DNA of 64,000 nt. It comes from Afipia sp. GTDB taxonomy: Bacteria; Pseudomonadota; Alphaproteobacteria; Rhizobiales; Xanthobacteraceae. Numbering within the stretch: position 1 is the stretch's first letter; every line of letters begins with the position of its first letter. The DNA lies in the NCBI GenBank assembly GCA_017308575.1, contig JAFKEQ010000003.1:992001-1056000 (forward strand), read 5' to 3'. Shown in pieces: positions 39,031 to 48,950 of this stretch. The translations under genes were made by a program, and so were the position numbers. The notes under the pieces are model-generated. The model was given only the letters and a program-made list of their open reading frames with translations, ran no database searches and had not been told where the DNA came from.

Positions 39031-39040
39031 TAGGAGACCG

Positions 39041-39059
39041 GCCCGGGAGCGTCCCGGGC
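39041..39059 (+). terminator. GC-rich hairpin after the 33-residue gene
   Basis: A perfect 8-bp stem GCCCGGGA / TCCCGGGC with a GCG loop starts 11 bases after the stop codon. There is no T-run, so it could be a weak terminator or simply an mRNA-stabilising hairpin. Confidence 0.35.
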
Positions 39060-39218
39060 TGGGGATAAGGATGATGGACCCGAGATAGGCCGCCGGGTCC
39101 GCGTCTTCCGCGTGGACACGTCGCGCTCGAGGCACCACCATCGATCCGTGAGTCGCTCCATCGCCGCAGATGGTTCATCGCTTCGCGATGACGTCTGCGC
39201 AGGTTGCCCAAGGTCAGC

Positions 39219-42200
39219 ATGTCCAAAACCGCCACGCCGAAATCCGGGTCGGACCCCGGCTTTATCCATCTGCACGTGCAGTCGGCATTCTCGCTGCTGC
39301 AGGGATCGATGACGATCGCCAAGCTGCTGGAACTCGCCAAGGCGGACCATCAGCCGGCGCTGGCGCTGACCGACAACGACAACATGTTCGGCGCGCTGGA
39401 GTTTTCCGAGAAGCTGGCGGGCTATGGCATTCAGCCGATCATCGGCTGCGCGGTCGCGGTGGATTTCGGCGATCAGGATCCGGCGGCGCGCAATGCGCTG
39501 GCCCCTGCGCGGATCGTCCTGCTCGCGGCGAGCGAGAAGGGCTACGGCAGCTTGATGCGGCTGAACTCCCGGGCCTTTCAGGAAACACCGGTCAATCAGG
39601 CGGCGCATATCAAGGCCGAGTGGCTGGACGGAGAGACGGATGGTCTCATCGCGTTGACCGGCGGGCCGGAAGGAACGCTGGCTCAGGCCATCAATGCCGA
39701 GCAGCCGGCGGTGGCGCAGGCGCGTTGCGACACGTTGATGAAGCTGTTTGGCGACCGGCTTTACATCGAGTTGCAGCGCCATGGCCTTGACGAAGAGCGC
39801 CGTTGCGAGTCTGCGCTGATCGACATGGCCTATGCGAAGGGCCTGCCGCTGGTCGCGACCAACCAGCCCTATTTCGCCAGCACCGAGGATTACGAAGCGC
39901 ACGATGCACTGCTGTGCATCGCGGGCGGACGGCTGGTGTCCGAAACCGACCGCCATCAATTGACGCCGGACCATCGCTTCAAGACGCGCGCCGAGATGGC
40001 CGTGCTGTTCGCCGATCTGCCGGAAGCACTGGCCTCCACGGTCGAGATCGCGAAGCGCTGCGCGTACCGGCCGCGCACGCGCAAGCCGATCCTGCCGCGA
40101 TTCACCGTGGGCGGCGACAATGCCGCCGACGCCGAGAGCGCGGAAGCCGCTGAACTGCGCCGCCAGGCCGAGGAGGGCCTTGCCTGGCGCTTGCAGAAAT
40201 ACGGTCTGGCTCCGGGCACCACGGAAGAGGACTACGCAAAGCGGCTGGCGTTCGAGATCGATGTCATCACCCGGATGAAATATCCGGGCTACTTCCTGAT
40301 CGTGTCCGACTTCATCAAGTGGGCCAAGGCGCAGGATATTCCGGTGGGGCCGGGCCGTGGCTCGGGCGCGGGATCGCTGGTCGCCTATGCGCTGACGATT
40401 ACCGACCTCGATCCGATCCGCTTCGGCCTGCTGTTCGAGCGCTTCCTCAATCCGGAGCGCGTGTCGATGCCGGACTTCGACATCGACTTCTGTCAGGACC
40501 GCCGCGGCGAAGTGATCCGCTACGTGCAGGAGCGCTACGGACGCGATCAGGTCGGCCAGATCATCACCTTCGGTACCCTGCAGGCGCGCGGCGTGCTGCG
40601 CGACGTCGGCCGCGTGCTGCAGATGCCTTACGGGCAGGTGGACCGGCTCACCAAGCTGGTGCCGCAGAATCCTGCTGCGCCGGTGACGCTCGCGAAAGCC
40701 ATCGAAAGCGAGCCGAAACTGCAGGCGTTTCGCGACGAAGACCCGGTGATCGCGCGCGCCTTCGACATTGCGCAGCGCCTCGAAGGCCTGACACGCCACG
40801 CCTCGACCCATGCGGCGGGCATCGTGATCGGCGACCGGCCCTTGAGCGAACTGGTGCCGATGTATCGCGATCCGAAGTCGGACATGCCGGTCACCCAGTT
40901 CAACATGAAATGGGTCGAGCCTGCTGGCCTTGTGAAGTTCGACTTTCTTGGCCTGAAGACGCTGACCGTACTCGATGTCGCCGTGAAGCTGCTCAGGCAG
41001 CGGAACAAGGAGGTCGATCTCGCGCATCTGCCGCTCGACGACAAGGACAGCTACGACATGCTGTCGCGCGGTGAAGTGGTCGGCGTGTTCCAGGTTGAAA
41101 GTCAGGGCATGCGCCGCGCGCTGGTGGACATGCGGCCGGACCGTCTTGAAGACTTGATCGCGCTGGTCGCGCTGTATCGCCCGGGTCCGATGGCGAACAT
41201 TCCGACTTACTGCGCGCGCAAGCACGGCGACGAAGAGTCGGAATATATGCATCCGATGCTCGAGCCGATCCTGAAAGAAACCTTCGGCGTCATCATCTAT
41301 CAGGAACAGGTAATGCAGATCGCGCAGGTGATGGCGGGCTATTCGCTCGGCGACGCCGACCTTCTGCGCCGCGCGATGGGCAAGAAGATCCGCGCGGAAA
41401 TGGACAAGCAGCGCGAGATTTTTGTCGCGGGCGCGACCAAAAACAATGTGCCGAAAGGGCAGGCGGAAACGATCTTCGAGCTGCTGGCGAAGTTCGCGGA
41501 CTACGGCTTCAACAAGAGCCACGCCGCGGCCTACGCGCTGGTGTCGTTCCAGACCGCCTATATGAAGGCGCACTATCCGGTGGAGTTCATCGCGGCGTCG
41601 ATGACCCTCGATATGAACAACACCGACAAGCTGTCGGAATTCCGCGCCGAAGCCCAGCGGCTCGGGATCAAGGTCGAGCCGCCGTCGATCAACCGTTCGG
41701 GCGCGACTTTCGAAGTCAGCGAGAACACGATCTACTACGCGCTCGCCGCGCTCAAGGGCGTCGGCCAGCAGGCCGTGGAAATGATCGTGGAAGCGCGCGG
41801 CGACCGGCCGTTTACCTCGCTGGCAGATTTCGCCTCGCGCGTCAGTCCGCGCGCGATCAACAAGCGCGTGGTGGAAAGCCTCGCGGCGGCAGGGGCCTTC
41901 GATTGCCTCGATTCAAACCGCGCGCGCGTCTTCGCCGGTGCGGACGCAATCATTGCCGCATGCCAGCGCAACCACGAGGCCGCGACCAGCGGACAGAACG
42001 ACATGTTCGGCGGCATGGCCGATGCGCCGAGCATCGTGCTGCCGAACATCGAGCCGTGGCTGCCCGCCGATCGGCTGCGGCGCGAATACGACGCCATCGG
42101 CTTCTTCCTGTCGGGCCATCCGCTCGATGACTATGCGACGGCGCTCAAGCGCCTGCGCGTGCAGTCGTGGGCCGAGTTCTCCCGTGCGGTGAAGACCGGC

Positions 42201-42695
42201 GCGACGGCAGGACGCGTGGCGGCGACGGTGGTCTCGCGCATGGAGCGGCGCACCAAGACCGGCAACAAGATGGGCATCATGGGCCTGTCCGATCCCACCG
42301 GTCATTTCGAGGCGGTGCTGTTCTCCGAAGGGCTTGCGCAATATCGCGATGTTCTCGAGCCGGGTTCGGCGGTGCTGCTGCAACTCGGCGCGGAACTTCA
42401 GGGGGAGGACGTGCGCGCGCGCGTGCTGCATGCCGAGCCGCTCGATGCCGCCGCGGCCAAGACCACGTCCAGCCTGCGCATCACGGTGCGCGACGACAAG
42501 CCGATTGAATCGATCCACAAGCGGCTCGGCATGGCGCCGCCCGGCGCGGCGTCGTCCGGCGAGATCATCGTGGAAATGATCCTCGACATGCAGACCTCGG
42601 TGGAGATCAAGCTGCCGGGGCGGTTTCCGGTCTCGCCGCAGATCGCCGGGGCGCTTAAAGCCGTGGCCGGTGTGGTGGATGTGCAGACGGTGTGA
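39219..42695 (+). CDS. dnaE: DNA polymerase III alpha subunit (replicative DnaE)
   Basis: Catalytic subunit of the replicative polymerase. The 1158-residue protein has an N-terminal PHP domain (FIHLHVQSAFSLLQGS), the polymerase palm with catalytic acidic residues in MPDFDIDFCQDRR and GPGRGSGAGSLVAY, THAAGIVIGD, the helix-hairpin-helix region and a C-terminal OB domain (KMGIMGLSDPTGHFEAVLF). Length and domain order match DnaE1 rather than the mutagenic DnaE2. AAGG lies about 6 bases before ATG 39219. Confidence 0.97.
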   Translation: MSKTATPKSGSDPGFIHLHVQSAFSLLQGSMTIAKLLELAKADHQPALALTDNDNMFGALEFSEKLAGYGIQPIIGCAVAVDFGDQDPAARNALAPARIVLLAASEKGYGSLMRLNSRAFQETPVNQAAHIKAEWLDGETDGLIALTGGPEGTLAQAINAEQPAVAQARCDTLMKLFGDRLYIELQRHGLDEERRCESALIDMAYAKGLPLVATNQPYFASTEDYEAHDALLCIAGGRLVSETDRHQLTPDHRFKTRAEMAVLFADLPEALASTVEIAKRCAYRPRTRKPILPRFTVGGDNAADAESAEAAELRRQAEEGLAWRLQKYGLAPGTTEEDYAKRLAFEIDVITRMKYPGYFLIVSDFIKWAKAQDIPVGPGRGSGAGSLVAYALTITDLDPIRFGLLFERFLNPERVSMPDFDIDFCQDRRGEVIRYVQERYGRDQVGQIITFGTLQARGVLRDVGRVLQMPYGQVDRLTKLVPQNPAAPVTLAKAIESEPKLQAFRDEDPVIARAFDIAQRLEGLTRHASTHAAGIVIGDRPLSELVPMYRDPKSDMPVTQFNMKWVEPAGLVKFDFLGLKTLTVLDVAVKLLRQRNKEVDLAHLPLDDKDSYDMLSRGEVVGVFQVESQGMRRALVDMRPDRLEDLIALVALYRPGPMANIPTYCARKHGDEESEYMHPMLEPILKETFGVIIYQEQVMQIAQVMAGYSLGDADLLRRAMGKKIRAEMDKQREIFVAGATKNNVPKGQAETIFELLAKFADYGFNKSHAAAYALVSFQTAYMKAHYPVEFIAASMTLDMNNTDKLSEFRAEAQRLGIKVEPPSINRSGATFEVSENTIYYALAALKGVGQQAVEMIVEARGDRPFTSLADFASRVSPRAINKRVVESLAAAGAFDCLDSNRARVFAGADAIIAACQRNHEAATSGQNDMFGGMADAPSIVLPNIEPWLPADRLRREYDAIGFFLSGHPLDDYATALKRLRVQSWAEFSRAVKTGATAGRVAATVVSRMERRTKTGNKMGIMGLSDPTGHFEAVLFSEGLAQYRDVLEPGSAVLLQLGAELQGEDVRARVLHAEPLDAAAAKTTSSLRITVRDDKPIESIHKRLGMAPPGAASSGEIIVEMILDMQTSVEIKLPGRFPVSPQIAGALKAVAGVVDVQTV

Positions 42696-42708
42696 CGCGG
42701 CGGTACGT

Positions 42709-42733
42709 TTAGGGCTGGTCCGGCACGCCCTAA
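42709..42733 (+). terminator. Small inverted repeat after dnaE
   Basis: A perfect 7-bp repeat TTAGGGC / GCCCTAA with an 11-base loop lies 13 bases past the dnaE stop, without a T-run. Candidate terminator only. Confidence 0.25.
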
Positions 42734-42813
42734 TCCGACTATGTTTCGTTCAAACAATGTTCATGCGCCGCAAGGTTGACTGCGGCGTATTTGCCGGAAT
42801 GGGACATGGTTTG

Positions 42814-45102
42814 ATGCGCAAAATTGTCGGGCTTCTGAATGTCGTCGCGGCGCTGGTTATTGCCGCGCTGTTGTCGCCGCTTCATGCGCAGACACCGCCG
42901 CCACAGCAGGGGCAGCAGAACCGCATCGCGCTGGTGATCGGCAACGGCAACTATCAGGCTGCGCCGCTGGCGACGGCCGCGAACGACGCGGGCCTGATCG
43001 CGCAGACATTGCAGGCGGCGGGCTTCGACGTGGTCGGCGCGCGCGATCTCGACGGCGAGACGCTGCGCCAGACCTTCGCGGACTTCATGAAGAAGGCGCA
43101 GACCGCCGGACCCGATACTGTCGCGATGATCTATCTCTCGGGCTACGGATTGCAGCTTGCGGGCGAGAACTACTTCGTGCCGGTCGATGCCACCATGGCG
43201 CGCGATACCGACGTGCCCGTTGAGGGCCTGCGGATCGGCGACTACATCCGCCAGCTCGGTGCGCTGCCGCTGAAGGCGCATGTGGTTGTGCTCGACGCCG
43301 CTTACAATTCTCCGTTCGCCAAGGAAGGCCAGCCGCTCGCGGGCGGCCTCGCGCTGATCGAGCCTGACGCCAAGGGGCTGATCGCATTCAATGCCGCGCC
43401 CGGCACGGTGGGACCGGCTCCGACCGGCAACTACGGTCCTTACGCGCAGGCGCTGGCGGAAATGATCCGCACCGGCGGCATTGCACTGCCTGAAATTTTC
43501 AACCGCACGCGGCTGCGCGTGAACGACGTCACCAAGGGCGCGATGGTGCCGTGGGACGCACAAAAGCTCGAAGGCGATTTCGTCTTCTTCGATCGCGCGC
43601 CCGATGCGCCGTCGGTGCAGGCCAATCAGGACGCCAATGCGCGGTCCAAGCCGATCCGCGATTTCGGTGCGCAGGATGCCTACGCCGCCGCGCTCGAGCG
43701 TGACACGATCACCGACTATGAGGCATTCCTCGCGGCCTATCCGGACGATCCGATGGCCAAGCGGGTGAGGGCGATCGTCGCCGCCCGCCGCGAGGCGATC
43801 ACGTGGCGGCAGACTTATCGCGCCAACACGCAGCAGGCCTACTGGTCTTATCTGAAGCGCTATCCGAAAGGACCGCACGCCGCGGATGCGCGCCGGCGTC
43901 TGGCCAACATTGCCGCCGCGCTTGAGCCGCCGCCGTCGTTCGACGCCTACGCTTACGATGTGCCGCCGCCGCCGGAATACGAATACGAGTATGTCGATCG
44001 TCCGTATCTGATGTTCGACGATCCGGTCTTTGCGTTTGCGCCGCCGCCGCCGCCGCCGGTGTTCTTCCTGCCGCCACCGCCGGATGACTTCGTCGTGCTC
44101 GATCCGCCGTACTACTACGACGATCCGTACTATCTGCCGCAGCCGGTCTTCATTCCGATTCCGGTCTTCATCCGGCCGCCGGTCTACGTGCGCCCGCCGG
44201 TCAACCGCTTCCTGTTCACGAACATCCACAACAGGGACGTGATCAACACCGTCATCAACCGCCGCCCTGCGCCGGGCGTCGGTCCCGGCCGCAGGCCGGG
44301 TGGTCAGTTCGGACCCGGCGGCCAATTCAGGCCCGGACGGCCGGGCGGACCGGGCGGTGTCGGAGCGACGCGTCCTGCGTTCGCGCCGGGCCTGCCGCCG
44401 TCCGCGACCCGCCGCGCCAACCTGATTCAGCAGGGCAAGATTGCGCCGCCTCGTGGCGTGCTGCCGGGTCGCAATCGGCCGGGCGGTCCGGGACAGGGCG
44501 CTCAACCCGGTAACAATCTCAGGCCGGGCAATCTTCCCGCCGCGAACGTGCTGCCGGGGCAGACCCCGACCGGCCGGCCCGGTGGCCGTCCGCTGCCCAA
44601 TGCCGTGACTGCGCCGGGTGCATCGGGTCCGCAGCCCGGACAGGGCGGGCGTCCCGGCCGCTTTGATCGTGGCCCCGGAAACCGTCCCGATGTCGGCCGG
44701 CCTTCGGTGCAGCCGGGTGCTGCTGCGCCCACCGGGCCGGCAGCTCGGCCGGGCCGTCCGGAACGTCCGGAACGTCCGGCGATGCAGCCGCGTCCGCAGG
44801 TCCAGCGGCCTTCGGTTCAGCAACCGCGGCCGCAGATGACCCCGCGACCGCAGGTTCAGAGGCCCCAGTTCCAGCGCCCTGCAGCCCAGCCGCGTCCTCA
44901 GATGGCGCCGCGTCCTCAGCCGCAGTTCCAGCGGCCGGCCATGCAGCCCCGGCCTCAAATGGCACCCCGGCCTCAGATGGCGCCTCGTCCCCAGATGGCT
45001 CCGCGTCCGCAAATGGCTCCGCGGCCCCAGATGGCGCCGAGACCAGCGGCGCCGCGTCCGGCCGCGCGGCCCGCTCCGCCGCCACGGAAGCCCCCGGGTT
45101 AG
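42814..45102 (+). CDS. Secreted caspase-fold (C14) protein with both catalytic residues lost
   Basis: A 762-residue protein with a signal peptide (MRKIVGLLNVVAALVIAALL, cut near LHA-Q). A caspase p20-like domain follows (ALVIGNGNYQAAPLATAANDA). The catalytic His of SGHG is Tyr here (SGYG, codon 43144-43146). The catalytic Cys of DACR is Ala (DAAYN, codon 43300-43302). It should therefore be a pseudo-enzyme. After the domain come two helical repeats (YEAFLAAYPDDP, YWSYLKRYPKGP), a Tyr/Pro-rich stretch, a Gly/Pro/Arg-rich region and a tail of Arg-Pro-Gln repeats. ATG 42814 gives the best signal peptide; ATG 42799 is possible. It lies between dnaE and rpsB on the same strand. Confidence 0.85.
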   Translation: MRKIVGLLNVVAALVIAALLSPLHAQTPPPQQGQQNRIALVIGNGNYQAAPLATAANDAGLIAQTLQAAGFDVVGARDLDGETLRQTFADFMKKAQTAGPDTVAMIYLSGYGLQLAGENYFVPVDATMARDTDVPVEGLRIGDYIRQLGALPLKAHVVVLDAAYNSPFAKEGQPLAGGLALIEPDAKGLIAFNAAPGTVGPAPTGNYGPYAQALAEMIRTGGIALPEIFNRTRLRVNDVTKGAMVPWDAQKLEGDFVFFDRAPDAPSVQANQDANARSKPIRDFGAQDAYAAALERDTITDYEAFLAAYPDDPMAKRVRAIVAARREAITWRQTYRANTQQAYWSYLKRYPKGPHAADARRRLANIAAALEPPPSFDAYAYDVPPPPEYEYEYVDRPYLMFDDPVFAFAPPPPPPVFFLPPPPDDFVVLDPPYYYDDPYYLPQPVFIPIPVFIRPPVYVRPPVNRFLFTNIHNRDVINTVINRRPAPGVGPGRRPGGQFGPGGQFRPGRPGGPGGVGATRPAFAPGLPPSATRRANLIQQGKIAPPRGVLPGRNRPGGPGQGAQPGNNLRPGNLPAANVLPGQTPTGRPGGRPLPNAVTAPGASGPQPGQGGRPGRFDRGPGNRPDVGRPSVQPGAAAPTGPAARPGRPERPERPAMQPRPQVQRPSVQQPRPQMTPRPQVQRPQFQRPAAQPRPQMAPRPQPQFQRPAMQPRPQMAPRPQMAPRPQMAPRPQMAPRPQMAPRPAAPRPAARPAPPPRKPPG
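44959..45048 (+). repeat. Five 18-base tandem repeats encoding MAPRPQ
   Basis: Five consecutive 18-base units starting at 44959, 44977, 44995, 45013 and 45031 encode MAPRPQ (the last MAPRPA). Synonymous positions differ between units, so the repeat is old or kept by selection at protein level. Degenerate versions (PRPQVQRP, PRPQFQRP) lie just upstream. Confidence 0.85.
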
Positions 45103-45199
45103 GCCGGGGAGAGGACTTCGGGGCCCCGCCGGACCCGGCGGCGTCCCGGTCAAATCTCGGCCACGCGCGGCTTTTCGGGCCTGAATTGGCCGGATTTGC

Positions 45200-45228
45200 T
45201 TGCTTAATCATGGTCGCGTGGCTATAAG
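45200..45228 (+). promoter_or_regulatory. Probable rpsB promoter
   Basis: TTGCTT (45200-45205) and TATAAG (45223-45228) are spaced exactly 17 bases apart, the best sigma70-type match in the window. It would give an rpsB leader of about 120 bases. Confidence 0.65.
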
Positions 45229-45353
45229 CCGCGCATCTCACACGGAAGCATGGCTCTTAAAGGCCGTCCGGTGGCAACCGGGGCGCAATCCTTTTTGGTT
45301 TGGCGGCTCGTTTGCTCACACGCTTCCGGAGGAACCAACCGGAGAATACAAAA

Positions 45354-46349
45354 ATGGCGCTACCCGATTTCTCTATGCGTCAGCTTCTGGAAGCTGGCGT
45401 GCACTTTGGTCACCAGTCCCACCGATGGAATCCCAAGATGGCGGATTACATCTTCGGTGCCCGCAACAACATTCACATCATCGACCTCGCGCAGACCGTG
45501 CCGATGCTTCATCGCGCGCTGCAGGCTGTCAGCGACACCGTGGCCAAGGGTGGCCGCGTGCTGTTCGTCGGCACCAAGCGCCAGGCACAGGACGGCGTGG
45601 CGGAAGCCGCCAAGCGCTCCGCACAGTACTTCGTCAATTCGCGCTGGCTCGGCGGCACGCTGACCAACTGGAAGACCGTTTCCGGCTCGATCAAGCGCCT
45701 GCGCCAGCTCGACGATATGCTCGGCTCCGGCGAAGGCAGCCAGTACACGAAGAAAGAGCGCCTCACGCTTCAGCGCGAGCGCGACAAGCTCGACCGCTCG
45801 CTCGGCGGCATCAAGGACATGGGCGGCTTGCCCGACCTGATCTTCGTGATCGACACCAACAAGGAAGACATCGCGATTCAGGAAGCGAATCGCCTGAACA
45901 TTCCGGTGGCGGCGATCGTCGATACCAACTGCGACCCGAAGGGCATTTCGTATGTCGTTCCGGGCAATGACGACGCGGGCCGCGCGATCTCTCTGTACTG
46001 CGACCTCGTCGCGCGCGCCGTGATCGACGGCATCTCGCGCGCGCAGGGCGGCGCAGGCATCGACATCGGTGCGATGGCCAACCCGGCGCAGGAAGCGCTC
46101 GAGCCTGCGAAGTCGGAAGGCTTCCAGGGTCTTGCCGGTCCGCGCGGCGTTGCCGACGACCTCAAGAAGCTCTCCGGCGTGTCCGGCGCGATCGAGAAGA
46201 AGCTCAACGACCTCGGTATCTTCCACTTCTGGCAGATCGCCGAATTCGACCACAACACCGCTCACAAGGTCGGCGAAGAAGTCGGTCTTCCGGCGCGTGC
46301 CGATGGCTGGGTCGCCCAGTCCAAGGCGCTCACCGCGGAAGCGGAATAA
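45354..46349 (+). CDS. rpsB: 30S ribosomal protein S2
   Basis: Assembles into the small ribosomal subunit. The 331-residue protein starts [21 protein letters not shown] and has [25 protein letters not shown] and [18 protein letters not shown]. It is about 90 residues longer than E. coli S2. The extension ([38 protein letters not shown]) looks like a small helix-hairpin-helix domain and is normal for alphaproteobacteria. GGAGA lies 9 bases before the ATG. Confidence 0.97.
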   Translation: MALPDFSMRQLLEAGVHFGHQSHRWNPKMADYIFGARNNIHIIDLAQTVPMLHRALQAVSDTVAKGGRVLFVGTKRQAQDGVAEAAKRSAQYFVNSRWLGGTLTNWKTVSGSIKRLRQLDDMLGSGEGSQYTKKERLTLQRERDKLDRSLGGIKDMGGLPDLIFVIDTNKEDIAIQEANRLNIPVAAIVDTNCDPKGISYVVPGNDDAGRAISLYCDLVARAVIDGISRAQGGAGIDIGAMANPAQEALEPAKSEGFQGLAGPRGVADDLKKLSGVSGAIEKKLNDLGIFHFWQIAEFDHNTAHKVGEEVGLPARADGWVAQSKALTAEAE

Positions 46350-46362
46350 GCCACACGTTTGT

Positions 46363-46385
46363 CGCGGCCGGTTCATCCGGCCGCG
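46363..46385 (+). terminator. Hairpin between rpsB and tsf
   Basis: A perfect 9-bp GC-rich stem CGCGGCCGG / CCGGCCGCG with a TTCAT loop, 14 bases after the rpsB stop. No T-run follows, so it may attenuate or protect the mRNA rather than end transcription; tsf lies 147 bases further on. Confidence 0.4.
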
Positions 46386-46532
46386 ATATTCCAGACCGCG
46401 TATTCCGCAGAGGCGGGTCCCGGTTTTGCGATCCGAATACGCACAAGCTTAAATGTAAATCCTGCGCGTCGAATCCGGCTTGCCAGCTTTCACGCTGCGC
46501 CGCGCGGCCCGCACAGGCAAAGGACATTCACG

Positions 46533-47456
46533 ATGGCAACGATCACAGCAGCAATGGTCAAGGATCTGCGCGAGAAGACCGGCGTAGGCATGATGGATTG
46601 CAAGCAGGCGCTCAATGAGAACAACGGCGACATGGAAGCCGCGATCGACTGGCTGCGCAAGAAGGGCCTGTCGAAGGCTGCCAAGAAGGCCGGTCGCGTC
46701 GCCGCAGAAGGCCTGATCGCCGCTGTCGTCTCGGGCACCAAGGGCGTTGTCGTCGAGGTCAACTCGGAGACCGACTTCGTTGCGCGTAACGAGCAGTTCC
46801 AGGGTCTCGTGAAGATGATCGGCCAGGTCGCGCTGAAGGCCGGCGCCGACGTTGAGAAGATCAAGGCTGCGCCGGTGGGCGACGTCAACGTCGACCGCGC
46901 CATCCAGGACGCGATCGCGACCATCGGCGAGAACATGACGCTGCGCCGCGCCGCGGAAGTGTCCGTGAATGACGGCGTCGTCGCGAGCTACGTCCACAAC
47001 GCCGTGCTCGACGGTCTCGGCAAGATGGGCGTGCTGGTCGCGCTCGAATCCACCGGCAAGAAGGACGAACTGGCAGCCCTCGGCCGTCAGATCGCGATGC
47101 ATGTGGCCTCGTCCAGCCCGCAGGCGCTCGACGCCGCCGGTCTCGATCCGGTCGTGATCCAGCGCGAGAAGGACGTGATGGCGGACAAGTACCGTCAGCA
47201 GGGCAAGCCGGACGCGATGATCGAGAAGATCGTCGATTCGGGCATCAAGACCTTCTTCAAGGAAGTCACGCTGCTGGAACAGCCCTTCATCTTCGACGAC
47301 AAGAAGAGCGTCGCCCAGGCCGTGAAGGAAGCTGAGGGCAAGGTCGGTGCACCTATCAAGGTTGCCGGTTTTGTGCGTTATGCTCTCGGCGAGGGAATCG
47401 AGAAGCAGGAATCCGATTTCGCCGCCGAAGTCGCCGCCGCTGCAGGACAGGGCTAA
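46533..47456 (+). CDS. tsf: Elongation factor Ts
   Basis: Guanine-nucleotide exchange factor for EF-Tu. The 307-residue protein starts with the UBA-like domain [19 protein letters not shown] and has the core motif [24 protein letters not shown] lies about 9 bases before ATG 46533. The frame is open upstream, but the family N-terminus is at this codon. Confidence 0.97.
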   Translation: MATITAAMVKDLREKTGVGMMDCKQALNENNGDMEAAIDWLRKKGLSKAAKKAGRVAAEGLIAAVVSGTKGVVVEVNSETDFVARNEQFQGLVKMIGQVALKAGADVEKIKAAPVGDVNVDRAIQDAIATIGENMTLRRAAEVSVNDGVVASYVHNAVLDGLGKMGVLVALESTGKKDELAALGRQIAMHVASSSPQALDAAGLDPVVIQREKDVMADKYRQQGKPDAMIEKIVDSGIKTFFKEVTLLEQPFIFDDKKSVAQAVKEAEGKVGAPIKVAGFVRYALGEGIEKQESDFAAEVAAAAGQG

Positions 47457-47483
47457 CGACTGTCTGCGCGCCGGCCGGAGTCC

Positions 47484-47530
47484 TGAGCGCATTCAGCACG
47501 AGCCGATTGTTCTGCTCCGGAATGCGCTCA
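47484..47530 (+). other. 11-bp inverted repeat between tsf and pyrH
   Basis: TGAGCGCATTC (47484-47494) pairs perfectly with GAATGCGCTCA (47520-47530) across a 25-base loop. There is no T-run. It is a structured intercistronic element that might end, attenuate or stabilise the message. Confidence 0.4.
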
Positions 47531-47553
47531 ATTCGTGAAGAGTGAGCGATCAC

Positions 47554-48270
47554 ATGGCTGAACCGGCTTACCGACGTGTCGTCATCAAGGTCTCCGGCGA
47601 GTTTCTCGCCGGCGACCAATCCTTCGGCATCCATCAGCCGACTATCGACCGCATCGCCAGCGACATCATCAAGGCCCGCGAACTCGGCATTGAGATCGCC
47701 GTCGTGGTCGGCGGCGGCAATATCTTCCGCGGCGTCGAAGTCTCGTCGCGCGGTGTGTCGCGTACCACCGGCGACACGATGGGCATGCTCGCCACCGTCA
47801 TGAACTGTCTCGCCCTTGAAGCCGCGCTCGAGCGCAAGGGGCAGTCGGCGCGCACGCTGTCGGCGTTCGTGATGCCGCAGATATCCGAACTGTTCACCCG
47901 CGCCGCTGCGCATAAGTATCTGGCCGAAGGCCGCGTCATCCTGCTCGCGGGCGGCACCGGCAATCCGTATTTCACCACCGACACCACCGCCGTGCTGCGT
48001 GCTGCCGAAATCGGCGCACAGGCCGTGCTGAAGGCCACCAATGTGGACGGCGTCTACAGCGCCGACCCGAAGAAGGACCCGGCAGCCAAGCGGTTCGAGC
48101 GTCTGACCCATTCTCAGGCGGTCGAAGGCGGCTATAAGGTGATGGACGCGACGGCCTTCGCGCTTGCCCGCGAGACGTCGTTGCCTATCATCGTGTTCTC
48201 GATCGCCGAGGCCGGCTCGATCGGCGCCATTCTGAGCGGCAAGGGCAAGGGAACGATCGTTTCCGGGTAA
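47554..48270 (+). CDS. pyrH: Uridylate kinase
   Basis: Phosphorylates UMP to UDP. The 238-residue amino-acid-kinase-fold protein shows [35 protein letters not shown] and [17 protein letters not shown] 47554 (MAEPAYRR) matches the family start; the GTG at 47542 adds four residues. Confidence 0.96.
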   Translation: MAEPAYRRVVIKVSGEFLAGDQSFGIHQPTIDRIASDIIKARELGIEIAVVVGGGNIFRGVEVSSRGVSRTTGDTMGMLATVMNCLALEAALERKGQSARTLSAFVMPQISELFTRAAAHKYLAEGRVILLAGGTGNPYFTTDTTAVLRAAEIGAQAVLKATNVDGVYSADPKKDPAAKRFERLTHSQAVEGGYKVMDATAFALARETSLPIIVFSIAEAGSIGAILSGKGKGTIVSG

Positions 48271-48374
48271 CAGCGTGCGATTTCGGGGTGCGAAATTAAA
48301 AACGCGCATCAGAACAATAAGATATAGGATGCGGCCAAGGTTGAAGCCGCATTGGACTTGAAGGAGTGCATCAC

Positions 48375-48938
48375 ATGGCCGCCGGGAATTTCGATCTCAA
48401 CGACCTCAAGCGTCGCATGGACGGCGCGCTCAATTCGCTCAAGCACGAGCTTGGCGGACTGCGCACCGGCCGTGCGGCGATTTCGATGGTCGAGCCGGTT
48501 CAGGTCGAGGCCTATGGCAGCCACATGCCGCTCAACCAGGTCGCGACCGTCAGCGTGCCCGAGCCACGGATGCTGTCGGTGCAGGTCTGGGACAAGTCGA
48601 TGGTGAAGGCGGTCGAAACCGCGATCGTCAATTCCAATCTCGGCCTGTCGCCGGCGACGGAAGGCCAGGTCATTCGCCTGCGGATTCCCGAACTCAACGA
48701 AGAGCGTCGCAAGGAACTGGTGAAGGTCGCGCACAAGTACGCGGAAGCCGCGAAGGTCGCCATCCGTCACGTCCGCCGCGACGGTCTCGATATCCTGAAG
48801 AAGTCGGAAAAGGATCATCAGATTTCGGAAGACGACGAGAAGCGTCTGTCGAACGATGTTCAGAAGGCCACCGACGCGGCCATTGCCGACGTGGACAAGC
48901 TGCTCGGCACCAAGGAAAAAGAAATCCTCACCGTCTGA
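48375..48938 (+). CDS. frr: Ribosome recycling factor
   Basis: Splits post-termination ribosomes with EF-G. The 187-residue protein has [47 protein letters not shown] and [19 protein letters not shown] lies 8 bases before ATG 48375. Confidence 0.97.
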   Translation: MAAGNFDLNDLKRRMDGALNSLKHELGGLRTGRAAISMVEPVQVEAYGSHMPLNQVATVSVPEPRMLSVQVWDKSMVKAVETAIVNSNLGLSPATEGQVIRLRIPELNEERRKELVKVAHKYAEAAKVAIRHVRRDGLDILKKSEKDHQISEDDEKRLSNDVQKATDAAIADVDKLLGTKEKEILTV

Positions 48939-48950
48939 GAGATCGCGCGA

